A DNA stretch of 64,000 nucleotides from Telmatactis stephensoni (Eukaryota > Cnidaria > Anthozoa > Actiniaria > Isophelliidae). Position numbers and translations under genes: made by a program. Below are positions 41,869 through 53,839 of this stretch, piece by piece. Position 1 is the first letter of the stretch. Each line of letters starts with the position of its first letter. The DNA is taken from NCBI GenBank assembly GCA_029948255.1, contig JALIZF010001400.1, positions 62,001 to 126,000 of the forward strand, in the 5' to 3' direction. The notes under the pieces are model-generated. The model ran no database searches, had not been told where the DNA came from, and saw nothing but the letters and a program-made list of their open reading frames with translations.

Positions 41869-44800
41869 ATGCCTTTACCAAAGTCTATGCCAAGGGGACG
41901 AAATCCCAGCAAAGATCAGGATCGTGTCTATGTTAACAGATATCGTGTCATCAAGCGACTTGGAAGTGGTAATTTTGGCACAGTGTTTCTTGTAGAGGAT
42001 ACGAAAGCAAATGGAGAAAGGTGAGCTTGGAAGCCCATGAAGTCCGATAATTGGACGATTATTCTAACACTTAAGTGTTATATAGATTAATATTGTTATG
42101 CACATATGTAGTACGGTCACTAGAGTTATTTTATTTAACCCGTGAAAAAATAGTACGCATAATAATTTAAAGTACTTAGACTCTAAACTCATTGTTTTCC
42201 ATTGTTCATTATCCACTGGTGCTCAGTAGTTAGTCAACTGTCTTTCAAGGGTTAGATAAAATCACTCTACATGCAACCAATTGTCTGATGAAAAGTGCTT
42301 TACTCTATTTCCCTTTGGAGTATACTTTATTCACTGCAGTGTAATTATTCCAATCACAGTCACAGACTTGAATGGATGCAATTAGACTGCTGTTGTTAAA
42401 TTAACAATTATATAATAATTGGCATATTACGCGCGCTCTGATTGGTCGAACAACCATGTGTGATTAGAGTACACACACATAGATGGCATCATTGAATCTT
42501 ACGCACGCTCTGATTGGTTGGAATGTTTCAATAAATATTATACAAAACAGATAGATTCCATTTTTCCGTGCGTCTGCGTCTAATCGATGCACAGTAATAC
42601 ATAAATAAATACATACATACATGATTGAGACTCCCTCAACAGGGCTTTTCAGCTCAATTTACAAATCCTAACTAAATCATATAAATCAAACATAAATGGA
42701 TTAAGAATCCCAACTGGCAAGGAGGCAAACCAGTTGGCTATATTACAAGCATGGCCGAGAAACTGAATTTGAACTAATCGAAATCGGAACAAATTCAGTC
42801 TCAGCTAGTGGCCAGAGCGGGAATCGAACCTGGGACCGCCAGATTGCGAGACCAACACTCTGACCACTCGGCCATGCTGCCTCCTATTGAAGACGTCAAA
42901 ATGTGGTGAGAACAACAGTCACGCCACTCGGTTTCGTCTCGTGGCGTACTTTTTTGTTCTCACCACATTTTGACATCATCTATGCATCAATTAGAGTACA
43001 GACACATGGAAAAATGGAATCTATTTGTTAAATAGAACATATCTTTTTCCATGCTCCATTCAGTATCATAAAATAACTATGATATAATGTGCACTCTGAT
43101 TGGCCAAAGGACGCATGTCGCCCGTTCTCTATGAGAACACACATCACACAAATGCACATTTTCAAACTTTCTCCAACAAAAAATGAAAATAAAACTTCAA
43201 TATTTGTATTTTATAAAAGAAATGGAAAACTCGACAGCAGTGCTATGTTGAGTTATAGAAGCAAAATATATGGGAGTCTCTCCAGGGCTTGCTATTATCC
43301 CAGTAGCTCTAGGGTCCACTTGATTAGGTATTGTAGTCTCAATTAACTCTTGAATTTGATTTCTATAATGGAGGTGCATATCATTCTAAGACAAGTTTTA
43401 AAGCTGCATTAAAAATGAATCTGCGCTGTACTGTACATGCAGTAAGTGTTTGGTATAATATGAGAGTACGCAGAGCATGATGATGGTGAAGTCATGTAGT
43501 GGTGATAAGGTGATAGTAAGGTGATGGTAAGGCAGTTTGATATTCGACCATTTGTTTTCAGAAAATGTCTCAAAGAGATATATGTTGGAGAACTACACCT
43601 TGATGAGACTGTTGATGCTATGAGAGAAGCAAAACTACTATCTAATGTGAGTAGAATGATGTTGTGTAATATATTATCCATGACTGAATAATATTGAAGT
43701 ATTAACTTACAACTCTTTTGTTTTTAACCTTTTTTCCTTTAGCTGAATCACCCAAATATTGTGAAATTCCTGGATAGTTTTATGGATCAAGAATTCTTCT
43801 ACATTGTCACAGAATACTGTGAGGTACTTTGATTTGTGTTGAACACTTGGTTGTACATTGGCTTCAGACTAAATATATTTTTGGATTTACAAATGTATAT
43901 TGTGGTTTGAAATTATTTTTGGTTTGAAAATTTTCAAACCAGTTTGATTTTTATTTTCTATTGATCCAGATTATGATAAATGAATATAACACAGAGGCAG
44001 TAAAAAATCAAACCAATTTGAAAAACTTAAATTAAAATAATTTCTCTAAAAGATATTCTAAAATATGAATTACGGTATGCATTAAATCTTGATCTCATCA
44101 TACTCCAAGTGACAGCTTAAGATATTTGTAAGCTGCAATGTAACATAACTGTGTTAAGGCTTGGTTACATGGGACAATTTTTCTTGTATGCACAACTTGC
44201 AATGTAATGCTAATGAGCATTGCAAGTTGCTGGTGAGATGTCTGCAGATGTACATGGTACACAACTCTTTGCAGCTTGAAATGCAACTCTTGGTCTGTGA
44301 TAAAAACAGATAGGTCAGATTGGATTTGTTGGAAATATAGAGGAGCTGTGCTGTAAAATTATTGGCCATTTGTAATTTCTTGCTTAATTAGGGTGGTGAT
44401 CTAAATGAGAAAATCACAGCTTGGAAAAAGTCTGGAAAAACATTTGACGAGTCTCTAATCATTGCATGGTTTATTCAAATTGTCCTGGCTGTACAGAGCA
44501 TGCATCAAAAGTAGGTCACAAATTAAAATAGAATTACATACTTTTGTTAAATATTGGTTGTTGTATTTGCAAGTACAGTAAATGCAGTAATTATAATTAT
44601 AGTAGAACCCTACCTTATACATGTACACCCCCTCCCCCATTACAGCCACCTGGCTAAAATTACCACCTCATTTTGGCCTGACATCTAGAGATCACTACTT
44701 ATATCTCTTGTAAATTTAATTAATATGGCAACACTATCAATGTAACCAGTTATTTTTGGCCACTAGGTAGATATATTTAAACAGAACTTCAGTCTGTGGT

Positions 44801-47800
44801 TGTGTTCTAGCTCCACTTGAATAGAATGTCCTCATGAGAAATTTGAGAAAATTGCAAATGGAAACATCTATGCTAACATGTTACTAAACTTACTTTTCTT
44901 GTCTTTTTTTATTATAACTCCTGACATGTTCCCAGTAGACATAAGTGACTGTTTTCATTTGCTTAATAGTAACATTATAACCTTTCTATTCTTTAAACAG
45001 AAGAATTCTCCACCGTGATCTTAAGACAAGGTAAAAAGAGAGAATATTTTAGCTTACACATATAGTAACTAAGTAATATATTGTCATGTTTTTCTGATGC
45101 CCAAAAGATGTTTTCTTATAATTGTGGTCATGTAGTCCTTTAAGTCCATTAGTCCCAGCCTTTAATTTTTGTTACTGCAAAGTTGTGTATTAAATATTAA
45201 ATAAAACAAACAAATGAACAAATGAACAACAAAAATAATGATTAGAAATGAATTAATGAACAAGGGAACAAACAAGTAAATCAATTAATGAACAAACCAA
45301 AGAATGAATGAATGAATTAAAAAAGGAAGGAAAGAAAATAATTAGATGGGTCTTAGTAATAAGTGGTAGCCTAGGCCCATTGTTTGTTTGAAGGGCAATA
45401 AGTGTTAGTCTATTGTGGGTTAAGGTGTGGTAATACAGGCAACAAAATCATGCAACATTTTGAACAACATTATGGAGGGGAGTGGAGAAGGAAAGGGGGG
45501 AAAAGGACACTCTGGGCATTTGACTACACCAAAACATTTCCAATGGCAAAAATTGATCTGAGCTCTGATTGGAACCACAATAATTCAATAATAATGAGGC
45601 CAATATGAAGCATTTCTGATCAGTGATTGGACTAGTGTCATCTAAAATTACCAGCTTATAAATTGACTCCACAGATTGCAACCATTCTAAACAATGCAAG
45701 CTGTCACATTTAGTTTGAGAAAAAACGTGATAGATTGTGTTTCCAGTTTACAGCAAAATTCAAAGAATGGACATGTAATTGTTTGTGCTTTGAAATGTAT
45801 TTCCCAACATCAATAAGTCAAATTAGGAGAAAATGTAGGTAATTTAGTTCAAAGTTTTTGGAGAAACAAGATGTATTTGCAGAAACTGCTACAGGATATT
45901 TTATGACATCAACTGTCATTATATCCTCATGATGATTGAGCTGTACTACCAGATATTTTTTTTGTTTTATGAGTTCATTTGCTTTAGACATCTTTAATTA
46001 TTGGATTAGTTTTGTGGTTGGAAGTGGTTTGGGGTAGTCAAATGCCCAGGGCGTCCTTTTCTCCCTTTCCTTTTCCCCTCCCCTCCCCCCTCCCACTTTC
46101 ACCCTGTGTCCTCGAGGACAGGCAATTCTATCCTCATTTAAATTAGAATAAAAATCATCAAGAGAGAAACTGTTTTCATGCACTTTATCCTATTCATTTA
46201 CCCGTAGAAATATATTTCTCAAGAACAATGTGATTAAATTGGGTAAGTAAATGATTTAGACTAATGAATCAACAAATAGATTCGTGCATTAGTGTACATT
46301 ACTGTCTGTTAGAAATTCACTGATGTTGCCAAAATGTGGTGAGAAAAAAAAGTGCCACAACAGTAAGGCAAAGTGTGTGGTGTGCCGGCATCTAGTAGTG
46401 GAGTCTATTCATTTTTATATTATGTTTATATTTGACAATTATTCTCTGAGCTGGAGGTAAATAGTAGTAGAATATTTACCGAGACATGAAGCGTCGAGGT
46501 AAATATATTTCCTTTTTTTTAGTTTTGATAAAAATATGCCGAAAAAGTAAACAATTAGGATAGGTGCTAGATTTTCAGTTATAAGGCTTTGAATACTGCT
46601 ACGTGGCATCCGCCATATTGAAATACTTTAGAACACAGGAAGCCCAATCAAATTTGATATCAGTGCGTGTGTGCAAAACATGTGCAAACGCTATGCGCCT
46701 GAATGTGCGAGTGCATTACCTTAACCCATGCAAAAGTGCGGCAGGTATAAAATGCAGAACAGAAAATGCAGACTAGAAAATGCAGACTAGAAAATGCAGA
46801 CCAGAAAATGCAGACCATTACATAATATAACTTATAATCTAACAAGACAAAGATATCAAAATATAATTATTTAGTAAAAAAATAGTGTGACTGAGACTCT
46901 TTGTGGTAAATATTTTGATTGATCAGACAGGCTATTTTTAGGTGCAGTGAGTAGGTTGACAGTGATAACACGTCATACCAACAACAGAGCCTCAGTCATG
47001 CTATGTTTTACCAAATAGCAAATGAACAGATAAGACTTTCTCAAATTGTTAACTTATCATTCATCATATAGACAAGTATGGTTACGTTATACATTATTGT
47101 TTGCAGGTGATTTTGGAATATCTAGAATATTAATGGGTACATCAGACATGGCCACTACATTTACTGGTACTCCATATTACATGAGTCCTGAAGTGTTAAA
47201 ACATGAAGCATACAATCACAAGTCTGATATATGGTAATGAATATAATATACTTTATTTAAAATGTCTCGGACTCTCCTCAGACTCTCCTTGGTAAAACCA
47301 CATCACATGCTGTTGTACTGGCTCATATTATTTAAAAGGCCTTTAGATTCAATTATGAGTACGACTATGAGAACAAGTTTTGTGTGCATGCATTACTTTG
47401 TTGTTGTAGTCATGCTGGCACAAATTCAAACTTTTTTCTTTATTTTTTCTGACAAAAAGTAATACCTGAACTACCTGCTTTCCAAATAACAAGAGAGAAA
47501 GATCATTAAAGAATACTGTATTGGATGTTCTTGATATAAAAGACCAAAACATTTCAGTGAAACCTCCCTAAAAAACTTATAGTCTAGAATACAAGTTTTC
47601 ATACAAAACTAATCGTCCTCCAAGTGTTGTCAGCTATGAGTTTTTCAAGTGAGCATGACATTGTCACGGTCTTGCATATGCGCACTAACAGAAAAAATAA
47701 AAACTTGTGTAGTTGTAGTCATAGTTATACTCAAATCTAAAGGTCTCTCTTAGTCTCTGTCTACACCTGTCTTTATCAATATTACTGGTGAATTTAATCT

Positions 47801-50800
47801 CAGTCCTTGCATGCAACTTTCTTTAGAAGGTCTTAAATGTTTGTAAAAATAACATTGAAACAATAAGATGAATTATGGAGATAAAGTTCTTTCTGATTTA
47901 GGCACATTGTTATTAGTGTTGCTTGCACCCTATGATGATAGAGCAGATTTCGTATGACTGTGAAAATGATACTGCACATTCACGGCAGAAATTTGGAATG
48001 TTTTTATAGGCATCATGGCACTGACACGGCCATGGTACAGCACAGTCTATTTCATACATACAAAATCTGCTCTAAGCATTTCATTAACAGTCTTTGGATT
48101 TTGAACCAAGTGTGATGTTTTACAGGTCTCTAGGTGCTGTTTTATATGAGATGTGCAACCTTGAACATCCATTTCAGGGACAGGTATAGTTTGATTGTAC
48201 TGTTATCATTCTGATTACTAGTGCACCAATACTATTTCGCTTTCCATGGACAAGAGCTTTAAGCCATTGTGCACAGTACATGTTTGTTGCAGACATATTA
48301 GCATGGCATGCAAGTGCTTTAGGGGAAATACTACAAATACATTACACAGAGTACAAGGTCTGTTTTTCTGCTTTACAGAGCTTAATGGGTATAATGTACA
48401 AAGTCGTTGAAGGTGATCCTCCAAAACTCTCTGATAAATACAGTATAGAATTACAGCAGTTGTATGAAAGGTTGGTATAATGTGCCTGCTTTTTGATTCA
48501 ATGTGTATTATTATATATAAAATAAATGAATGTATTTGATGAGTTATCGTTGTATGACGTTGTGGATGAATTATTGTATAGATTGTTGTCCAAAGATCCA
48601 GCCAAACGTCCATCTGGATTAGAGATCCTTAAAAATGAATTCATTGCAAGCAATATGAAAGTAAGTTTGGTTTATTGGTGCAATGTCGCATTGCATTGCA
48701 TTGCATTGCATTGCATTGCATTGCATTGCATTGTATTGTATGAGAAAAACATTAAACAAGGCAGTGTATACCCCCCCCGGCAGTGTAAAATGTGTGGGAA
48801 TTCACATATTGGCACAAGTAACACACTGAAGGAGGGGACGGGGGTGGGACATGGGGACAGGGAGTCACACATACAGAGCTGAATTAGGGAGGCTGCAATT
48901 AAAATGCAAAGCAGCCATTAGAAGCTTTAGCTATTGGCTTAAATTTATAGACACACCGGGTTCAGAACCCCAGAAACTTTCAACCCAAGTATATCATGCA
49001 GTTTAATAATACGAAACAAGCAAAGCCTTTTCGAGTAATAAAATAAAAAAATGCCCTAGAACATCTCGGATTAGGAACAATCTTGATAAACCAAAACGAG
49101 CTCCAATCAAGACTGAACAAACCAAAAGGCTAATAATGAAATTGAGAATAAGTGATATTGAGATTCAAAACTGGTGAAGTATCATCTACAATGACCAAAG
49201 GAAAGACGGCAGACACAAAACAAACTAAGAATTTTCCGTCGATTCAAAAGAAAGACAATTAGTATGTTTTTTATGTATGTACATGCTGACAAGAGAAGGC
49301 AAAATCACTGATGTATCTATACAGTATACAGTGCCAAATCAAAATGTTGTTTGTTTGTTCAGTTTGTTTTATCGGACATTGGAATGACCTGAAACCAAAA
49401 AAACAATGTCTGTTTTCTGTGTTGCAGAAAATGAGCCTGCAGATGCAAGGGAAGATTAATGTTAATGTGAGAGGAACGTCTGTTGATCCTAGCAGGTACA
49501 TGTACATGTATATATATATGGACAAAAATTGAAATTCCTGTTCCTACACTTCAATTCATCAGCAACTACAAAGTTTACCAAGTTTCATAGTTTTCTCTCG
49601 CAGTCTTTTTGATATATGGAAGGGGAAAATTTTCCAATTTAACAGACATCAGCTAACACAAGTGCCATTCATTGTTTTTACTGTTTCAGTTTTAATGAAA
49701 GACCTTTCACTCGTAGTGGAGGGAGACCCAGTAAAACATCATCTTATGAAGAAGAGCCTGAACGACCGATGACCCCATTGTATGTAGATATTAATAGTGT
49801 AGAGTTAAAGTGTATTCCAACAACCTCCCTAATTGGTTCCTCCCAAAATCTATTCACTACTGGTGTGGTAACCACGTTCTTATATGCATAATTTTGCATA
49901 CATAATTTATTTAACAATGCAGGTTTTTATATATTGGCAACTATTACAGCTGATGTGGACCTGCCTACCTAATCAAATTATAATAAATACTAAAAAGCTT
50001 TAAACATGGTAACTGGACCACATAGTTTTACGTTGTTATCTGAGAAGACTTGAAGATCTTTCCCTTAGCAGATGACAGCACCTTCTCAGTTTTGTAAAAA
50101 TCCCGCTTGTCTCAGTCAGACGACGGGTAAATACACATAACACAATGGGAAATGTCTGGACAAGAGACCATTATATTATTAGGGTCTCTAAATTGGTCTA
50201 AAACAAATTTTGTAATTGCTTGCTAGTATTTAATTATTACTCTTGTTTACAGGGATAGATTAAAACTTAGGAAAATTCAACGTGGTAATGAAGAAGCAGA
50301 AAAAATAAAGTATGTTCATTAATGTACATTTATTTCATGATGTTGGCGTTAGTTCACTTGTCTCCCTTTGTAATTCAGACAGTTTATGGCAACCCAAGGC
50401 AATGAAGCACAAGAACAATATATGTCATTCAAGAAAAAACAGGTAAGTTATGGTATGGCTATAGACAAGTTCTCAAACTCTCTATCAGACCGACACCTCT
50501 ATATAAAGGCAGACCATTTCTAGTATATAAGCCCACAGGCTCGCATATTGTTTGTCTTTAGTAGAAAATAAACAAACAATTGTCAAAGAAACTCGAAAAT
50601 GAGAATATTCTTAGAAAAACATTTGATCAAAAATAGAAGCGACAAAAATACTGGACAAAACGTGAAAATGTTATAAAAATTGACTGGGCGTTTTTCGGAA
50701 ATAAGTTTGTCTTCTTATTTCATTGACTTGCACCTTTCTTCTTAGAGTAGCAAAGGGTGAAGTTAACTTAATTCTTCTTAATATCTTGACAGAATCAAGT

Positions 50801-52955
50801 ACATGTATCACTACCATGGGTAGATGAACATCCTGATGTATTCAATGACCCTTGCTTTACAATCACTAACCAACCATTCAACTCATCAACTAATAGCAAC
50901 AGTACTACCATCAAACCCGCTTTACAAGAAGGTAAAGCAGTGTAAAATGGTTCTCTTCAAAGGCGAATATTTTTTATTGAAAATATGTTGACCCCTAACT
51001 TCTTTTAGCACATTATAAGTAAAAAATAAATGTTATTGTTGTAGTTAGAGTCCATTTAAATTTAGTAAATTTAGTTAACTATTTAGGTGACGTCACCTAA
51101 AATAGTGAAAGCCTGCCAAACTGACGGCCGAGAAAAAAATCTGGGGGGGGGGGGGGGGGGTTGAGGTTTCGATGAATGAACAATTTTATAAGGGAAAGAA
51201 GGCAGAAACAAGGAATTTACATTATCATTTGAAAGCGATGCTTTTGCCTTAAGTCGCTTATGCACACCTGGGTGTAGGTAGGACATTTTAGAAGTAGCTT
51301 TTCTTTCGAGTCATGTTGTTGGCTGGCTTTAAAATCTCCACCTTACTTGTCTTTACCAGCTGAAGACACTTTCGATCTTACCATGGTATCTGATGTTCCT
51401 GAAGATGCTGACTTAGCAGAAACATACTATTCACAGTTTGAAGATGAATTTGAGGATAGCGATGAAGAACAGACGTTACAGACTTTCAACCGTGACGAGG
51501 ATGATTATGGAGCTTTGGTTGGTCATTTACAGAGAGCTCTTGATTCAACAGCCAGTGACATGGAGAACTCTTTGTCAGATGAAGTTATGGGACAAGGGAT
51601 ATCGATCAGCATTAGAGAACAAAAAATTGCAGCTTTAAGAACGTATCCTTAATGAGATATTTCAACAGTCAAGCTGTTGTGTGATAAAGCTCTTTGTTCA
51701 AAGTATTTCATATCTAGGCCATTACCCCGTTCAATCTGCAGCGTAAGGTAAGTGGTCGATAAGTGTCGATAAGTGGTCGATAAGTGGTCGGTAAGTGGTC
51801 GATAAGTGTCGATAAGTGGTCGGTAAGTGTCGATAAGTGGTTGGTAAGTGGTCGATAAGTGGTCGATAAGTGGTTGGTAAGTGGTCGGTAAGTGTCGATA
51901 AGTGGTTGGTAAGTGGTCGATAAGTGGTCGGTAAGTGTCGATAAGTGGTTGGTAAGTGGTCGATAAGTGTCGATAAGTGGTTGGCAAGTGGTCGATAAGT
52001 GTCTATAAGTGGTTGGTAAGTGGTCGATAAGTGGTTGGTAAGTGGTCGATAAGCGGTGGGTAATGTAACGGTGGCGTGACGGTAAGACAACAGCAAGTGG
52101 TCAGGAACGTAACAGTTTGAGAATCATTGGAAAAAACAGTTATAAGTAAGCATGTTATTGGTATGAGCAGGAGCCAATTAACCATAGGCATCCATGTTGC
52201 ATATTGGGTATATATCACGACACGGTCAATAAATGGGATATTTTTAGAACATCATTCTGCACCTCCGGTCATGACGTAGTTGCTTTTATAGGCTGGAATG
52301 TGAAGAAGAGAACAACGTGGTGGATAGCAGCGAAGAATGTGAGAGCGAAGGTAGAAAGTAATTATCACTGATCATCACCACCACCACCACCACCATCATC
52401 ATCTTCGTCATCATCATCATTATCTTTATTTACCACAGAATCCAGAACGTTTAAAATTTACTTACATTGGAACTGTGACTACTAGATATTACTGGTAGTG
52501 AACGTATAAATATATATGTACTATCAAAGGACTGATTAGAAAAACCCTAAAACTATACACTATAGATAAAATATGAGATATGCTTCTGGTTGGCTCATTT
52601 TCTTAAAAATAGTCGATTTATTCACCGTGTCATGAAACAATACATTGTATCACATAGATGCTCCTAGTAATGTGCTGCTTCTGGTATGTAGTGATTCCTA
52701 CTTGTCAGGACACTAGATCAATTGCCAGGCATTTTCCTTGACAACCAATATAGCGATTGTATAAAACGACTTGGTGAAAAATCTTTTCAGCGAGTGTACA
52801 AATATTTACAAGATGCTCGCTTTGGAGGGGAATATCCGAACGAACAGTCCGTCATGGCTGGCTTAAGTAAGATAGTTACTAATCCAAGAGACTGCTTTCT
52901 AGTTGATCAGTTACTGTTCATGGAAAAGCAAGCCGAAATTGCTTCTATGACGTGA
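41869..52955 (+). CDS. NEK11: NIMA-related serine/threonine kinase, NEK11-like
   Basis: Exons: 41869-42020, 43562-43646, 43743-43823, 44392-44510, 45001-45030, 46208-46242, 47107-47233, 48126-48183, 48379-48470, 48582-48660, 49428-49495, 49690-49779, 50253-50309, 50379-50442, 50793-50931, 51360-51642, 52292-52350, 52717-52955. Phases all agree, giving about 618 residues (human long form about 645). The kinase domain (about 25-286) has LGSGNFGTV, the KCLKEI lysine, HRDLKTRNIF with catalytic Asp152, DFG at 169-171, and TGTPYYMSPE. The HRD loop is in a 30-nt exon. After the kinase come a basic region (DRLKLRKIQRGNEEAEKIK), an acidic stretch (FEDEFEDSDEEQ) and a conserved C-terminus (LGEKSFQRVYKYLQDAR, DCFLVDQLLFMEKQ) that single out NEK11. 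In vertebrates NEK11 acts in the DNA-damage G2/M checkpoint; that role is assumed here. The start is the first in-frame ATG after an upstream TGA. Confidence 0.95.
42121..42269. mobile_element. MITE, family A copy 3
   Basis: TAGAGTTATTTTATTTAACC and TAGATAAAATCACTCTA ends, with the internal CATTGTTTTCCATTGTT. It is the most diverged copy of the family, in NEK11 intron 1. Confidence 0.7.
42401..42560. repeat. dispersed repeat E, copy 1
   Basis: TTAACAATTATATAATAATT, GGCATATTACGCGCGCTCTG and ATTGGTCGAACAACCATGTG recur as the reverse complement at 60747-60918. The unit contains two GCTCTGATTGG words. It lies in NEK11 intron 1. Confidence 0.85.
42549..43033. mobile_element. TIR element, family S, split by a SINE
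   Basis: CAGATAGATTCCATTTTTCC at the left and GGAAAAATGGAATCTATTTG at the right are inverted copies matching the ends of 30723-30929. A family 1 SINE interrupts the interior. An internal inverted pair TCAAAATGTGGTGAGAACAA / TTGTTCTCACCACATTTTGA flanks 42895-42975. Confidence 0.75.
42670..42885 (-). mobile_element. tRNA-derived SINE, family 1 (nested)
   Basis: Minus-strand head AGGAGGCAGCATGGCCGAGT and B box GGTTCGATTCC, with a body nearly identical to 27688-27900. It is inserted into the family S TIR element in NEK11 intron 1. Confidence 0.85.
46744..46815. repeat. 14-16-bp tandem repeat (AGAAAATGCAGACT)
   Basis: About five copies in tandem, in NEK11 intron 6. Confidence 0.9.
47939..48074. 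mobile_element. MITE, family D copy 3
   Basis: TAGAGCAGATTTCGTATGAC and ATACAAAATCTGCTCTA ends around a diverged interior. It lies in NEK11 intron 7. Confidence 0.75.
48683..48740. repeat. TTGCA/CATTG pentanucleotide microsatellite
   Basis: About ten GCATT units just after the donor of NEK11 exon 10. Confidence 0.95.
51140..51161. repeat. poly-G tract
   Basis: About 18 consecutive G in NEK11 intron 15. Confidence 0.9.
51750..52060. repeat. minisatellite of GTGGTCGATAA / GTGGTTGGTAA units
   Basis: Degenerate 9-11-bp units (AAGTGGTCGAT, AAGTGTCGAT, AAGTGGTTGGT) are mixed in an irregular higher-order order over about 310 bp, in NEK11 intron 16. Long Leu/Thr/Tyr-rich reverse-strand frames across it are artefacts. 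Confidence 0.92.
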
Positions 52956-53097
52956 TGTTTGAACAATTCATCGTAGAATTGATTTTTTTACACATAAGTA
53001 TGTATAACGTATATATTGCCATCTGAATTGGGCGATCTGAGACGGAATTTTGTGCTTAAGCACAATTCAGACTCAAAGGTGGTATTCCCATGAGGCT

Positions 53098-53196
53098 TAG
53101 TCTCCCTCCCAGCCGTGTTTAGCCTCGTCACGCAACGCTCCCTCCCTCCGAGCGAGCGTTGCGTGATGAGGCTAAACACGGCTGCGAGGGAGACTA
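53098..53196. repeat. 43-bp inverted repeat (strong hairpin)
   Basis: Arms 53098-53140 and 53154-53196 (TAGTCTCCCTC, GTGTTTAGCCTCGTCACGCA and inverted) match with one or two mismatches around CCTCCCTCCGAGC. It lies 143 bases after the NEK11 stop, so probably inside its 3' UTR. Confidence 0.88.
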
Positions 53197-53839
53197 CATA
53201 AGGCTGTAAATGTATCAAAATTTATCAATTTAGTCTCAGACTTGAGATCTGTGACCGACGTGTTACGAAATGCTAGGTGTATCATAGTTGTTATATACAG
53301 GTACATAGTGTGTTTTCGTGTTGCCATAGGCAACCCAAGCTGTGTGTCTCTGTGTTTGTGAGTTGAAGTATTGGTCAAACTGTTGAGTGCTTTTCTTCAT
53401 GGTAGCATTTTCCAGTTTTGTAAATATCTGTATAAATTAAACGGAGGTTTTCTATACGTCAAGTCGTACAAAATTGCATATTTTACACAAGAGGACTGAA
53501 GTCATTAGATAACAGCCTTTTGTTCTGTAGGGTAGGGGGAGTTGTATTGCGTATGGGGGGGACCTCCAACCAAAGGGATATCAAGGGTACAGATGGTTTA
53601 GCAAGTCCTTAGTGACTGTTGCTATGTACGCGCCAAGTTGCTCGAGTATAATCGAGTTCTACTTCTACGTTACAGAAAACGTTGCCGGAGAAATACAAAC
53701 CGCTGAACATATAGTTTGAAATACCGTTCATTCATTAGTTCAGTGACACAACGTTGTAGATTGGTTAATTGTTTTATTGGAATAAATAATACTATCAATA
53801 TTACAAAAATGACACCAAGTTACGCTAGCTGTCAAGTCT
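53197..53839. other. convergent 3' ends of NEK11 and the next gene
   Basis: Tail-to-tail region. An ATTAAA on plus near 53434 could end NEK11. AATAAA on minus (plus-strand TTTATT at 53773-53778) could end the minus-strand gene. Confidence 0.5.

Noticed and set aside
48526..48882. 118-codon plus-strand frame
   Set aside because: It only overlaps NEK11 exon 10 (48582-48660); the extension runs through the intron and a microsatellite.
51649..52096. Overlapping Thr/Tyr/Leu-rich frames on the minus strand
   Set aside because: Translation of the GTGGTCGATAA minisatellite inside a NEK11 intron.
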